Below are positions 6,267 through 13,954 of a stretch of DNA of 62,179 nucleotides, one piece after another (within the stretch, counting starts at the first letter, position 1; each line of letters starts with the position of its first letter). The notes under the pieces were generated by a model. That model searched no databases. It was not told where the DNA came from and saw only the letters and a program-made list of their open reading frames with translations. The stretch lies in the NCBI GenBank assembly GCA_030057555.1, contig JASGUU010000036.1, positions 1 through 62,179 on the forward strand, given 5' to 3'. The translations under genes and the position numbers were made by a program. This stretch comes from Bacillota bacterium (GTDB taxonomy: Bacteria; Bacillota; Clostridia; Saccharofermentanales; Fastidiosipilaceae).

Positions 6267-8699
6267 TCACCTGTCTCTTCCTGCTGCCAGTACAGCGGCC
6301 CAGCGCTCCAGTTCCGTCACGATCCGCTCTTCAGAATCACCGAGCAGGGTCAGTTCCAGATCGAGCCGGACACCGTGTTCGAGGAGCTCAGCGAGGCTTC
6401 CGGAGTCGGGTGTACGGCCCGTCTCCATCCAGAGGCAGCTCTGGCAGTCAAGTTCGGGATGCGTATCGAGGATAAGCTCGCGACGCTCCCCGGAATCGCT
6501 CTCGACCAGACGCGGCAGCGGAGCATCTCCGAAACAGCGGCGGCAGCCGGGCCGCCGCTCCCCGAGGGGACAGTGCCTGAGCTGCATCACCAGACGCGGC
6601 CCGAAGACGGGCACGAGACAGCGGGCCCCGGCAGCCCCGATCTGTTCCATGAGACGCTTCCGGGCTGCGCCATCTCCGAGCTCGGCCGCCGGAGCCAGAC
6701 TGAAGTAGCCAAGCTCCATGGCCACAGCCACACTCTCGGCGTTCATCAGGTTCATGCCGGGCCGGGCCACGAGACGGCGGGGGCGGCCATCCCGGCGCCG
6801 GCGACCGACACTCCGCAGCTGGACGGTATGGATCTCGTCGATCAGATCTCCTTCGCTGCCATTGAGGCGCTCAAGCCAGCGCTCGAGCAGCGGTCCCGGT
6901 GCGACGGGCGGCAGGCTGAGCGCCCGGGTCGCCTGTGGGAAGGCGGCGAAGGGGTCCCGGCCCGCGTCGAGGAGCGAAGCCCAGACTCCGAGCGGGCGCA
7001 GCAGCACATACCCGGGGGCCACGCGGTCGAGGAGACGGGCGAGGCGCATCTCATCCACCCCTCTGCCGGCCGTGTCCGGATGGGCGGGCAGGTGCACGAT
7101 GAAGCGAAGTGGAGCTTCCGTATCGACCGTCTGCGTGTCGAGTGACACCGGCGGCGGAGCGGGACGGGCAGGCAGCGTCGCGGCCCTCTCCGGTCCGGCC
7201 TGTTCCAGCAGGGCGGCGTGCAGTTCGCGGCGGAGGCCGTTCAGAGCCGCGATGGAGAGGCGGACAGGGCCTTTGACCTCCACGCTGTCGACCGCGAGCG
7301 GCAGGCCGGCGCGCTTCGCGAGCTGGGCGCGGACACGGGCGGGCGCGAGTTCAGGGAGCCCGGGATCGGCAGGGGCGCCGACACGGAGCTCGAGTGCTGC
7401 CGCCCGGCGCCTGTTGACACGGGCCGCGAGCTCACAGTGCCCGGAATCTGCCGTGAGACGGAGATCGAGGCGATAACGGGTCAGGGGCTCCTGCAGCAGT
7501 TCGCGCTCGAGCTGAGGCGAGGCGGAGCGTGAGACCTCGCTGCCCGGCCGTACGTTCGAGAGGACATCCGGATGGAAGCCGTAGACACGCCAGCCATCCG
7601 CCAGCGTTTCCAGGCGCCCGACAGGAGCCGAGACCGCAGCGGTCGCCGAACGCACCACGATGACATCCTGGCGCAGAATATCGACGAGCGGCCGGCAGGA
7701 GGCTCCATCAGCCTCTCTGGCGATGTCGAGCCAGCCGGCGCGGGGATTGGCAGACCTGACGGTACCGATGACAAGGCCGGCGCGGGAGGCGGAGGACGTC
7801 GTCAGGGCACCCGGGCCGCGGGCGCCGGTCAGCCAGGTGTCCGTGAAGCGACTGCCGCGGACGAAGGCCAGGCGCAGCAGATCGGGATCGGCTTCGGCGC
7901 CGTCGAGCAGCCTGCGCCAGTAGCGGGTGACATAGAGGCCGTAGGCCTCGCCGCGCTTGCGGCCCTCCAGCTTCAGAGAAGTAACACCGATCCCGCGCAG
8001 GAAATCGAGATGCCCTGCGAGCGAGTTTTCGCGGGCCGAAAGCCTCCGGACCTGGCGTGTGTCGCCGGGTTCGAGCCGCCAGGCGAGGCGGCAGGGCTGG
8101 GCGCAGGCGCCGCGGTTGGCCGAGCGGCCGCCAATGGCGTCGGAGAGGCCACAGAGGCCTGAAACAGCGATGCAGAGAGCCCCCTGGACGAAGACCTCCG
8201 TCTCAATACCGAGTTCCGTGGCCGTGCGACAGTAGCTCGCGAGTTCTGCCCGCTCCAGTTCCCGGGGCACGACAACACGGCGTATCCCGAGTTGCGCGGC
8301 AGCGCGGAGGGCATCCGGACTGGTCAGGGCCATCTGCGTACTGGCATGCAGAGGGAGCGCCGGAAGTTCACGCGAGAGGCGGCGGGCGAGGCCGAGATCC
8401 TGCACGAGGACGGCGTCGATACCGGCTGCCTCCGCCTCGCGGGCGAGGTGGAGGGCCTCCTCGAGTTCACGTTCGTCAAGCAGGGTGTTCAGGGTGAGAT
8501 AGGCGGCGGCATCGGCCTCGTGAATACGGCGGATGATGGCGGGGAGCTCTTCCCGGGTCAGTGCGTCCGCTGTCTCCTCGAGACCGAGGCTCCGGGCATG
8601 AAAGCTGCCGACACCGAAATAGACGGCATCGGCACCGGCTGTGAGCACAGCCTCCAGCTGGGCCCGGTCACCGCCCGGTGCGAGAAGCTCAGGCTGCAT
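6267..8699 (-). CDS. U32 family protein with DUF3656 (RlhA-like)
   Basis: An 810-aa protein beginning MQPELLAPGGDRAQLEAVL, the standard U32 opening of a TIM-barrel-like domain. The cysteine-rich centre (GALCIAVSGLCGLSD, then NRGACAQPCRL) provides the conserved Fe-S-type cysteines of the family. The long C-terminal half, ending in a second cysteine group (CPLGERRPGCRRCFG and DCQSC), matches the DUF3656-bearing subclass. U32 relatives in E. coli include RlhA, TrhP and UbiU/V, which make hydroxylated RNA or ubiquinone, so an RNA hydroxylation role is more likely than proteolysis. The ATG overlaps the zapA stop as TGATG; a GTG one codon upstream is the alternative. Confidence 0.85.
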   Translation of the reverse strand: MQPELLAPGGDRAQLEAVLTAGADAVYFGVGSFHARSLGLEETADALTREELPAIIRRIHEADAAAYLTLNTLLDERELEEALHLAREAEAAGIDAVLVQDLGLARRLSRELPALPLHASTQMALTSPDALRAAAQLGIRRVVVPRELERAELASYCRTATELGIETEVFVQGALCIAVSGLCGLSDAIGGRSANRGACAQPCRLAWRLEPGDTRQVRRLSARENSLAGHLDFLRGIGVTSLKLEGRKRGEAYGLYVTRYWRRLLDGAEADPDLLRLAFVRGSRFTDTWLTGARGPGALTTSSASRAGLVIGTVRSANPRAGWLDIAREADGASCRPLVDILRQDVIVVRSATAAVSAPVGRLETLADGWRVYGFHPDVLSNVRPGSEVSRSASPQLERELLQEPLTRYRLDLRLTADSGHCELAARVNRRRAAALELRVGAPADPGLPELAPARVRAQLAKRAGLPLAVDSVEVKGPVRLSIAALNGLRRELHAALLEQAGPERAATLPARPAPPPVSLDTQTVDTEAPLRFIVHLPAHPDTAGRGVDEMRLARLLDRVAPGYVLLRPLGVWASLLDAGRDPFAAFPQATRALSLPPVAPGPLLERWLERLNGSEGDLIDEIHTVQLRSVGRRRRDGRPRRLVARPGMNLMNAESVAVAMELGYFSLAPAAELGDGAARKRLMEQIGAAGARCLVPVFGPRLVMQLRHCPLGERRPGCRRCFGDAPLPRLVESDSGERRELILDTHPELDCQSCLWMETGRTPDSGSLAELLEHGVRLDLELTLLGDSEERIVTELERWAAVLAAGRDR

Positions 8700-9064
8700 C
8701 ACCGGGAGGCGTCCACTTCCTCGATGGGGCGCCAGCTGGGCAGCTCGTAATCGTAGATCGTCATCTGCCTGCCGTCGACCTCGTCAGCACTGCGGGCCCG
8801 GCGGACCGGACGGCGGACCGTGGCCGGTCGCGGCGCTTCGAGCTGCTTCTCCTGCTCCAGCAGGAGATCGCAGGCGTTCATGAGAGCGAGGACGGCAATC
8901 CGTTCGACAGTCAGGCGCGGATTCGCCTCGCGCACCTGCTTCATCAGTCCGTCAGCGAGACGGCTGACTTCACGGACATGCCATTCCGGCTGCTCCGTAT
9001 AGATCACACAGCGGACACCGCCGACGAAAGTCGTATGGGCGCGTGGCTGCGGCGCAGCAGCCAT
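8699..9064 (-). CDS. zapA: Cell division protein ZapA
   Basis: A 121-aa protein that binds and bundles FtsZ at the division ring. The core block from VRCVIYTEQPEWHVREV through LADGLMKQVREANPRL to AVLALMNACDLLLEQEKQ has the ZapA pattern: an FtsZ-binding head, then a dimerising coiled coil. The C-terminal 35 residues are basic and poorly conserved. An in-frame start 28 codons upstream exists, but that stretch contains a strong 11-bp GC hairpin (9097-9121) and is likely untranslated, so the ATG at 9064 is preferred. The stop overlaps the U32 start by one base. Pairing of zapA with a U32 gene is common in Firmicutes. Confidence 0.85.
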   Translation of the reverse strand: MAAAPQPRAHTTFVGGVRCVIYTEQPEWHVREVSRLADGLMKQVREANPRLTVERIAVLALMNACDLLLEQEKQLEAPRPATVRRPVRRARSADEVDGRQMTIYDYELPSWRPIEEVDASR

Positions 9065-9096
9065 CACACGTTCCGTATCCGCATCCGCGGCGCGAG

Positions 9097-9121
9097 AGGC
9101 CCCCGCATCCTGCGGGGGCCT
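9097..9121 (-). terminator. GC hairpin downstream of pckG
   Basis: AGGCCCCCGCA, a three-base loop, then TGCGGGGGCCT: an 11-bp perfect stem lying 30 bp after the pckG stop and 33 bp before the preferred zapA start. No T-run follows on the minus strand, so it may be an attenuating stem rather than a full terminator. Confidence 0.5.
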
Positions 9122-9151
9122 CCGGGATTCAAAACTGGCAGCAGTCACAAG

Positions 9152-10915
9152 CTAGGCCTTTGCAAAGCGCTCCCGGAGCGCGGCCAGCTGCTCACTGAGC
9201 TCATTCGGCAGGCGTTCAAACTTCGCGAGGTGCTCGGCGATACCGTCCATCTCGTCTTCCCAGATCTCACGATCCACGACGAGAAGCTTCTTCAGATCCT
9301 CGATATCGAAGTCCTCGAGACCGTCGAGCACGATATCTTCCGGCTTCGGCAGGTAGCCGATCGGGCTTTCGACGGCGTCAACCTCGCCGGCGCAGCGCTT
9401 CAGGATCCACTCGATGACGCGGAAGTTGTCGCCGAAGCCCGGCCAGGCGAACCTGCCGTTCTCGTCCAGCTGGAACCAGTTCACGTTAAAGATGCGCGGC
9501 TTGTGCTCGATCTTCCGGCCCATGTCGATCCAGTGCCGGAAGTAGTCGCCCATGTTGTAGCCGCAGAAGGGCAGCATCGCCATGGGATCGCGGCGGACGA
9601 CACCGACGGCGCCGGAAGCGGCCGCGGTGGTCTCGGAGGCCATCGCGGCACCGATGAACACACCATGGTTCCAGTCAAAGGCTTCATAGACGAGCGGAGC
9701 GGTTTTCGCACGGCGGCCGCCGAAGAGAATCGCCGTAATCGGGACACCGGCGGGATCCTCCCAGTGCGGGGAGATCGAGGGGCACTGCGCCGCCGGGGCG
9801 GTGAAGCGGGAGTTCGGGTTCGCAGCCTTCTGAGTGGATTCCGGGGTCCAGGGATTGCCCTTCCAGTCAAGCGCCCTGGCCGGCGCGGGTACGCCCATGC
9901 CCTCCCACCAGGGATCGCCGTCCTCGGTCAGGGCGACGTTGGTAAAAATCGTGTTGGCCTTCGTCGTCAGCAGGGCATTGGGGTTGGACTTCATGCTGGT
10001 GCCCGGCGCCACGCCGAAGAAGCCGGCCTCGGGGTTGATGGCCCAGAGGCGGCCGTCATCCATGACGCGCATCCAGGCGATGTCGTCACCGACGGTGTAT
10101 ACCTTATAGCCCTTCGCATAGGCGGGCGGGATGAGCATGGCGAGGTTGGTCTTCCCGCAGGCGCTCGGGAAGGCGCCGGTCACATAGCGGGTCTCACCGG
10201 TTTCAACATTTTCGACGCCGAGGATGAGCATGTGCTCGGCCATCCAGCCCTCGTTGCGGGCGAGGTTCGAGGCGATGCGCAGGGCGAAGCACTTCTTCCC
10301 GAGCAGGACGTTGCCACCATAGCCGGAGTTGACGGACATGATGGTGTTGTCCTGGGGGAAGTGCACGATGTAACGGTTCTCCTCATCGATGTCCTTCTTC
10401 CCATGGAGACCGCGGACCCAGTCGTTCGAGGTGTCGCCGAGCTGCTTCCAGGCGACATCACCGACACGGGTCATGATGAGCATGTTGAGGACAACATAGA
10501 TGGAGTCAGTCAGCTCGACACCGACCTTCGAGAAAGGAGAACCAACCGGGCCCATGATGTAGGGGATGACATACATCGTCCGTCCCTGCATCGAGCCGTC
10601 GTAGAGGGCATAAAGCTTCTCGTACATCTCGGCGGGATCCATCCAGTTGTTGGTGGGACCGGCTTCCTCCTTCGACGGGGCGCAGATGAAAGTGCGGTGC
10701 TCGACTCGGGCGACGTCGTTGACGGCGGTACGGTGGTAGACACAGCCGGGCCAGCGCTCCTGGTTCATCGGGAGCAGCTCGCCGGTCGACATGGCTTCGG
10801 CCGTGAGCTCGTCCTTCTGCTCCCTGGATCCGTCAATCCAAACAATCTGATCGGGCTTCGTCAGTGCAGCCATCTCATCGATCCACTGTCTGACTGTCGG
10901 GTTCCTGGTTTCCAT
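9152..10915 (-). CDS. pckG: Phosphoenolpyruvate carboxykinase (GTP)
   Basis: A 587-aa enzyme interconverting oxaloacetate plus GTP with PEP, CO2 and GDP. In fermentative anaerobes it often runs in the CO2-fixing direction towards succinate. The kinase-1 loop [13 protein letters not shown], the metal-site segment VGDDIAWMR, and the guanine/substrate blocks [13 protein letters not shown] and [10 protein letters not shown] identify the GTP class; the ATP-type enzyme differs. Length is normal (about 590-620). The start is placed at the ATG of METRNPTV, because GAAAGG lies 9-10 bp upstream of it; the ATG three codons earlier sits directly on the ribosome site. It has its own unit downstream of the rsmA terminator. 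Confidence 0.96.
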   Translation of the reverse strand: METRNPTVRQWIDEMAALTKPDQIVWIDGSREQKDELTAEAMSTGELLPMNQERWPGCVYHRTAVNDVARVEHRTFICAPSKEEAGPTNNWMDPAEMYEKLYALYDGSMQGRTMYVIPYIMGPVGSPFSKVGVELTDSIYVVLNMLIMTRVGDVAWKQLGDTSNDWVRGLHGKKDIDEENRYIVHFPQDNTIMSVNSGYGGNVLLGKKCFALRIASNLARNEGWMAEHMLILGVENVETGETRYVTGAFPSACGKTNLAMLIPPAYAKGYKVYTVGDDIAWMRVMDDGRLWAINPEAGFFGVAPGTSMKSNPNALLTTKANTIFTNVALTEDGDPWWEGMGVPAPARALDWKGNPWTPESTQKAANPNSRFTAPAAQCPSISPHWEDPAGVPITAILFGGRRAKTAPLVYEAFDWNHGVFIGAAMASETTAAASGAVGVVRRDPMAMLPFCGYNMGDYFRHWIDMGRKIEHKPRIFNVNWFQLDENGRFAWPGFGDNFRVIEWILKRCAGEVDAVESPIGYLPKPEDIVLDGLEDFDIEDLKKLLVVDREIWEDEMDGIAEHLAKFERLPNELSEQLAALRERFAKA

Positions 10916-10963
10916 GGTTGTCATCCTTTCATGACGTGGGGCCCGTATTTCTATCTACGGTCA

Positions 10964-10989
10964 AAAAATGCTACCTTGTCATTTTAGCA
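10964..10989 (-). terminator. rho-independent terminator of the pgi-rsmA operon
   Basis: On the minus strand ATGCTA and TAGCAT pair around an 11-base loop and are followed directly by TTTTTT. The stem overlaps the rsmA stop codon (TAG). It separates rsmA from pckG. Confidence 0.7.
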
Positions 10990-11873
10990 TAGCGCGTCCA
11001 TAAATCGGACATGACTGTCAAATCCGCGAGCAGATCCGGGGACAGTTCGGAAGCCCGGCTGCGCGGGTCGACGCCCCGCTCCTCGAGCCGGATCCGGCAG
11101 GCCGCAATTCTGTCCGCAGCCACCCCCAGCTCACGCAGCTGCGGGAGCAGCTGACGCCGCCGCTGCGCGAACAGGGCCTCGAGAGCGCGCAGCCAGACCC
11201 CTCCGTCGCGGTGCAGCAGGGTGGCGGCCGGGCCGCCGTCTGGTTTTGGCAGCAGCTGGACAACCGTCGAGCGCACGGCCGGAGACGGATAAAAGAGGTG
11301 CGGGGGGAGATCGAAGACCCGTCGCCCCTCCCCATAGCTGCGGACCATGACGGCGAGGGGACCGTAGCGGCTGTCGCCGGGTCCGGCGAGCAGGCGCTGC
11401 ACGACCTCGGACTGGACCATCAGTGTCAGCGAGGACCAGAGTGCAGGCCAGCACGAGAGGGCCTTCAGGATCAGCTCCGTGGTCAGATAGTAAGGCAGAT
11501 TCGAGACGCAGGCCGCCTCTCCCCCACAGCCATGGGCGGCGAGGTCGGCCGCCGGGTCCGCCACCAGGGCATCCTGAATAACAGGATGAAAAGCGGGCTC
11601 ATCCCGGGCGATCTCGAGCAGCAGAGGCTCCAGGCGGCGGTCGAGCTCGTAGCCCACGAGACAGCCATCCGGACCCAGGCGCTCGAGCAGGGCCCGGCTC
11701 AGCGTGCCGGCACCGAGGCCCACCTCGACCACTGCAGCTCCGGGGACGGGGACGGCGAGCCCGGCGATCCGGGCGAGAGCCGCCTCATCGTAAAGGAAGT
11801 TCTGGCCGAAGCGCCGGTCCGGGCGGATGCCGGCCCGCTCCAGGGCTGCGACGAGCCCCGCGCGCCGCTTCAC
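10971..11873 (-). CDS. rsmA: 16S rRNA adenine(1518/1519) dimethyltransferase
   Basis: A 300-aa KsgA-type methyltransferase. It dimethylates A1518 and A1519 in helix 45 during small-subunit assembly, using S-adenosylmethionine. The N-terminal RRFGQNFLYD signature, the SAM loop VVEVGLGAGTLS, the acidic YELD and the catalytic NLPYYLTT motif are all present. The C-terminal helical domain (about residues 205-300) is complete. The start overlaps the stop of the SGNH-like gene by 4 bp (ATGA), making it the last gene of a coupled operon with pgi and the radical SAM gene. Confidence 0.97.
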   Translation of the reverse strand: MKRRAGLVAALERAGIRPDRRFGQNFLYDEAALARIAGLAVPVPGAAVVEVGLGAGTLSRALLERLGPDGCLVGYELDRRLEPLLLEIARDEPAFHPVIQDALVADPAADLAAHGCGGEAACVSNLPYYLTTELILKALSCWPALWSSLTLMVQSEVVQRLLAGPGDSRYGPLAVMVRSYGEGRRVFDLPPHLFYPSPAVRSTVVQLLPKPDGGPAATLLHRDGGVWLRALEALFAQRRRQLLPQLRELGVAADRIAACRIRLEERGVDPRSRASELSPDLLADLTVMSDLWTRYAKMTR

Positions 11874-13954
11874 TCCTGTTTCGGCACGAGCTCGAGGTTG
11901 TCGACGAGCAGCGTGCCCTGCCGCTGGCGGTCCTCGATCTCGAGGACGAGCCCGCGGGCGAAGCCGGCGCCCGCGATGGGCAGCTCGACGATCTGCCAGC
12001 TCAGGCTCTGGCGGCAGTCGACCCAGTCGCGCTGGCTGCCCAGCCGCAGGCGTTTCTCCTGGCGGTCGGGATTAAAGACCGCGAGGCGCAGGCTGCGGTA
12101 TTCCTGCCAGGGGATCGCGGGCCGCTGCGAGAGATGGATCTCCTCGTAGCGGAGAATGGGAAAAACGGTGCGGTCGGCACGGTAATGGATGCGCAGAGAG
12201 GCGGCGCCCTCATGGCGCTGGCCGGTTTCGAGCTCGTAGCGCACCTTCGCCTCCGTGAGGCCGGCAAAGAGCGGCACCAGCCCGGCGCTGTCCGGCAGCG
12301 GGCGCGGACGTTCGGGACGTTCGAAGGCCCAGTGTTCGAGGCTCTCCATGCGCATCCAGCGAAAATCGGGCTGCACATCAATCCGGGGATCACGTGTTGA
12401 AAAGGGCACGATGGCGAGGCCGTCGGCGCTGACGAGGCAGGCGTCACCGTTGAGTTCACGGCAGCCGTACTGACAGCTCACGGGCTGCGGGATATCCGGA
12501 TGCCAGAGCATGATCTCGACGCCGAAGAGCAGACGCGCCTTCGCCGGGCGGAAACGGCCGTCGGCGCCGGCGATCTCGAAGCCCCGCGGCTGCTGGCTGC
12601 CATCCCGCATAGAGATGGACTCGCCCTGGGTGCGGAAGCCCAGGAGCAGCTTGTCGCCGACGGCGCGGACGGAGCCGAGTTCCGGCGAACTGCGCGCCAC
12701 CGGCCAGCCATAGGCGAGGCCGAGGGCGATACGGGCCATGCGGTGGCCTATCGTGGCTTTGGCCTGGGGATGCAGGGGATGGCGCCACAGGGGCGGCAGG
12801 GCATCGTAGTCCAGCGGCTGATCATGGAGGGCAACGAGTCCGGCTTCGAGCGGGAGACTGGCACGGATGCGCGCGAGCATGGCGTTGAAGCGCGGCAGGG
12901 CCTCGGGCGGCAGCGTCGGATAGCAGTAGGGCGCGAGCTGGCAGTAGACGAAGGACAGTGTCCCTCCGGCCACCGGCTGCAGGACGCGCTGCCAGTCCTC
13001 GAGCAGCTGCGGCAGCACGGTCTGATAGTAGTCCGGGAAGGCGACATCACTCTCTCCCTGATACCAGATGATGCCGCGGCAGGCGAGGGCCCGCAGCGGG
13101 GCGATGCGGGCGTTGTAGTAGACAGAAGGCTGGAAACGTGCGCCTTCGCCGTCCAGCGTAAGACCCTCGGCCGTGCGCCAGAGACGGATGCGGGTCAGAT
13201 GCGAGACGGCTTCGGGAATGGCCGCCAGCGTCTCGTGCGAGACCCAGCTTGCGAGCAGGGTGCCGCTGACCTCGGTGGAGATGACGCCGACCGGTACATC
13301 GAGCGACTGCCGGATCGTCTGGGCAAAGTGCGCCGCGATGGCCGAGACCCGCCGCAGATCCAGCACGCGGCCGGCACGGGTCCAGCGGGCGCCGGGCATG
13401 CGCTCGAGGGGCTTGACCGCGAAGCCGGGCGCATCCTCTCTGCCCTCCTCGTCCTGCAGCAGGAAGCGGACGAAGTCGTCTTTGTCGAGCAGCTGGCGAA
13501 ACTGTCCCCGGTCTGCGACGGCGAGGGGCAGGGCCATGTTGTCCTGACCGCCCGAGACCCAGACCTCGCCCACGAGGATGTCGTCGATGACGACGAGATC
13601 CTCAATCGGGCGCGGCAGTCCGGGGCGGCGGATATAGGGAACAGGGCTCTCGTCTCTGCCCGTGCGGCTGCCGATGGTGCTCAGCGTCAGTGTATAGCGG
13701 CAGTAGGAGGCCTGAAGCTCCGGCAGCAGAAAGCTGAAATGGCCGTTGCGGTCGGCCTCGGTGGTATCGCGGTAGATGGTGCCGAAGCGGCGGTCGAGGC
13801 TCGATATCGTCTGCTGCGGGGCCGGATGGCGCTCGAGCGTCAGCTCAATCGAGACACGCGGCGTGGCCAGGCCGATAATGCGGTTGGGGGTCTGCTGCTG
13901 CAGTACCATGCCGCTGGCATAGTAGGAAGGCAGTGTCAGTGCTCGGTCAGGCAT
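11870..13954 (-). CDS. Sialate O-acetylesterase-like SGNH protein with substituted nucleophile
   Basis: A 694-aa protein laid out like sialate O-acetylesterases (SASA, PF03629). An N-terminal beta domain opens with LPSYYASGMVLQQQTP, matching the usual 'MVLQR' start. The SGNH block is VWVSGGQDNM (131-140). The second block is GIIWYQGESD, and HPQAKATIGHRMA carries the His. In family members block I reads GQSN with Ser as nucleophile; here Asp138 takes that place. The last 130 residues form an added beta-rich module (LEHWAFERP to DNLELVPK) resembling a carbohydrate-binding jelly roll. No signal peptide is seen, so it is probably cytoplasmic. It overlaps both neighbours (8 bp and 4 bp). Family membership is fairly sure; activity is not. 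Confidence 0.75.
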   Translation of the reverse strand: MPDRALTLPSYYASGMVLQQQTPNRIIGLATPRVSIELTLERHPAPQQTISSLDRRFGTIYRDTTEADRNGHFSFLLPELQASYCRYTLTLSTIGSRTGRDESPVPYIRRPGLPRPIEDLVVIDDILVGEVWVSGGQDNMALPLAVADRGQFRQLLDKDDFVRFLLQDEEGREDAPGFAVKPLERMPGARWTRAGRVLDLRRVSAIAAHFAQTIRQSLDVPVGVISTEVSGTLLASWVSHETLAAIPEAVSHLTRIRLWRTAEGLTLDGEGARFQPSVYYNARIAPLRALACRGIIWYQGESDVAFPDYYQTVLPQLLEDWQRVLQPVAGGTLSFVYCQLAPYCYPTLPPEALPRFNAMLARIRASLPLEAGLVALHDQPLDYDALPPLWRHPLHPQAKATIGHRMARIALGLAYGWPVARSSPELGSVRAVGDKLLLGFRTQGESISMRDGSQQPRGFEIAGADGRFRPAKARLLFGVEIMLWHPDIPQPVSCQYGCRELNGDACLVSADGLAIVPFSTRDPRIDVQPDFRWMRMESLEHWAFERPERPRPLPDSAGLVPLFAGLTEAKVRYELETGQRHEGAASLRIHYRADRTVFPILRYEEIHLSQRPAIPWQEYRSLRLAVFNPDRQEKRLRLGSQRDWVDCRQSLSWQIVELPIAGAGFARGLVLEIEDRQRQGTLLVDNLELVPKQE

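Noticed and set aside
8678-10987. Long open frame (769 aa) on the plus strand over pckG and zapA
   Set aside because: Antisense to well-conserved genes; composition is that of a reverse-frame shadow.
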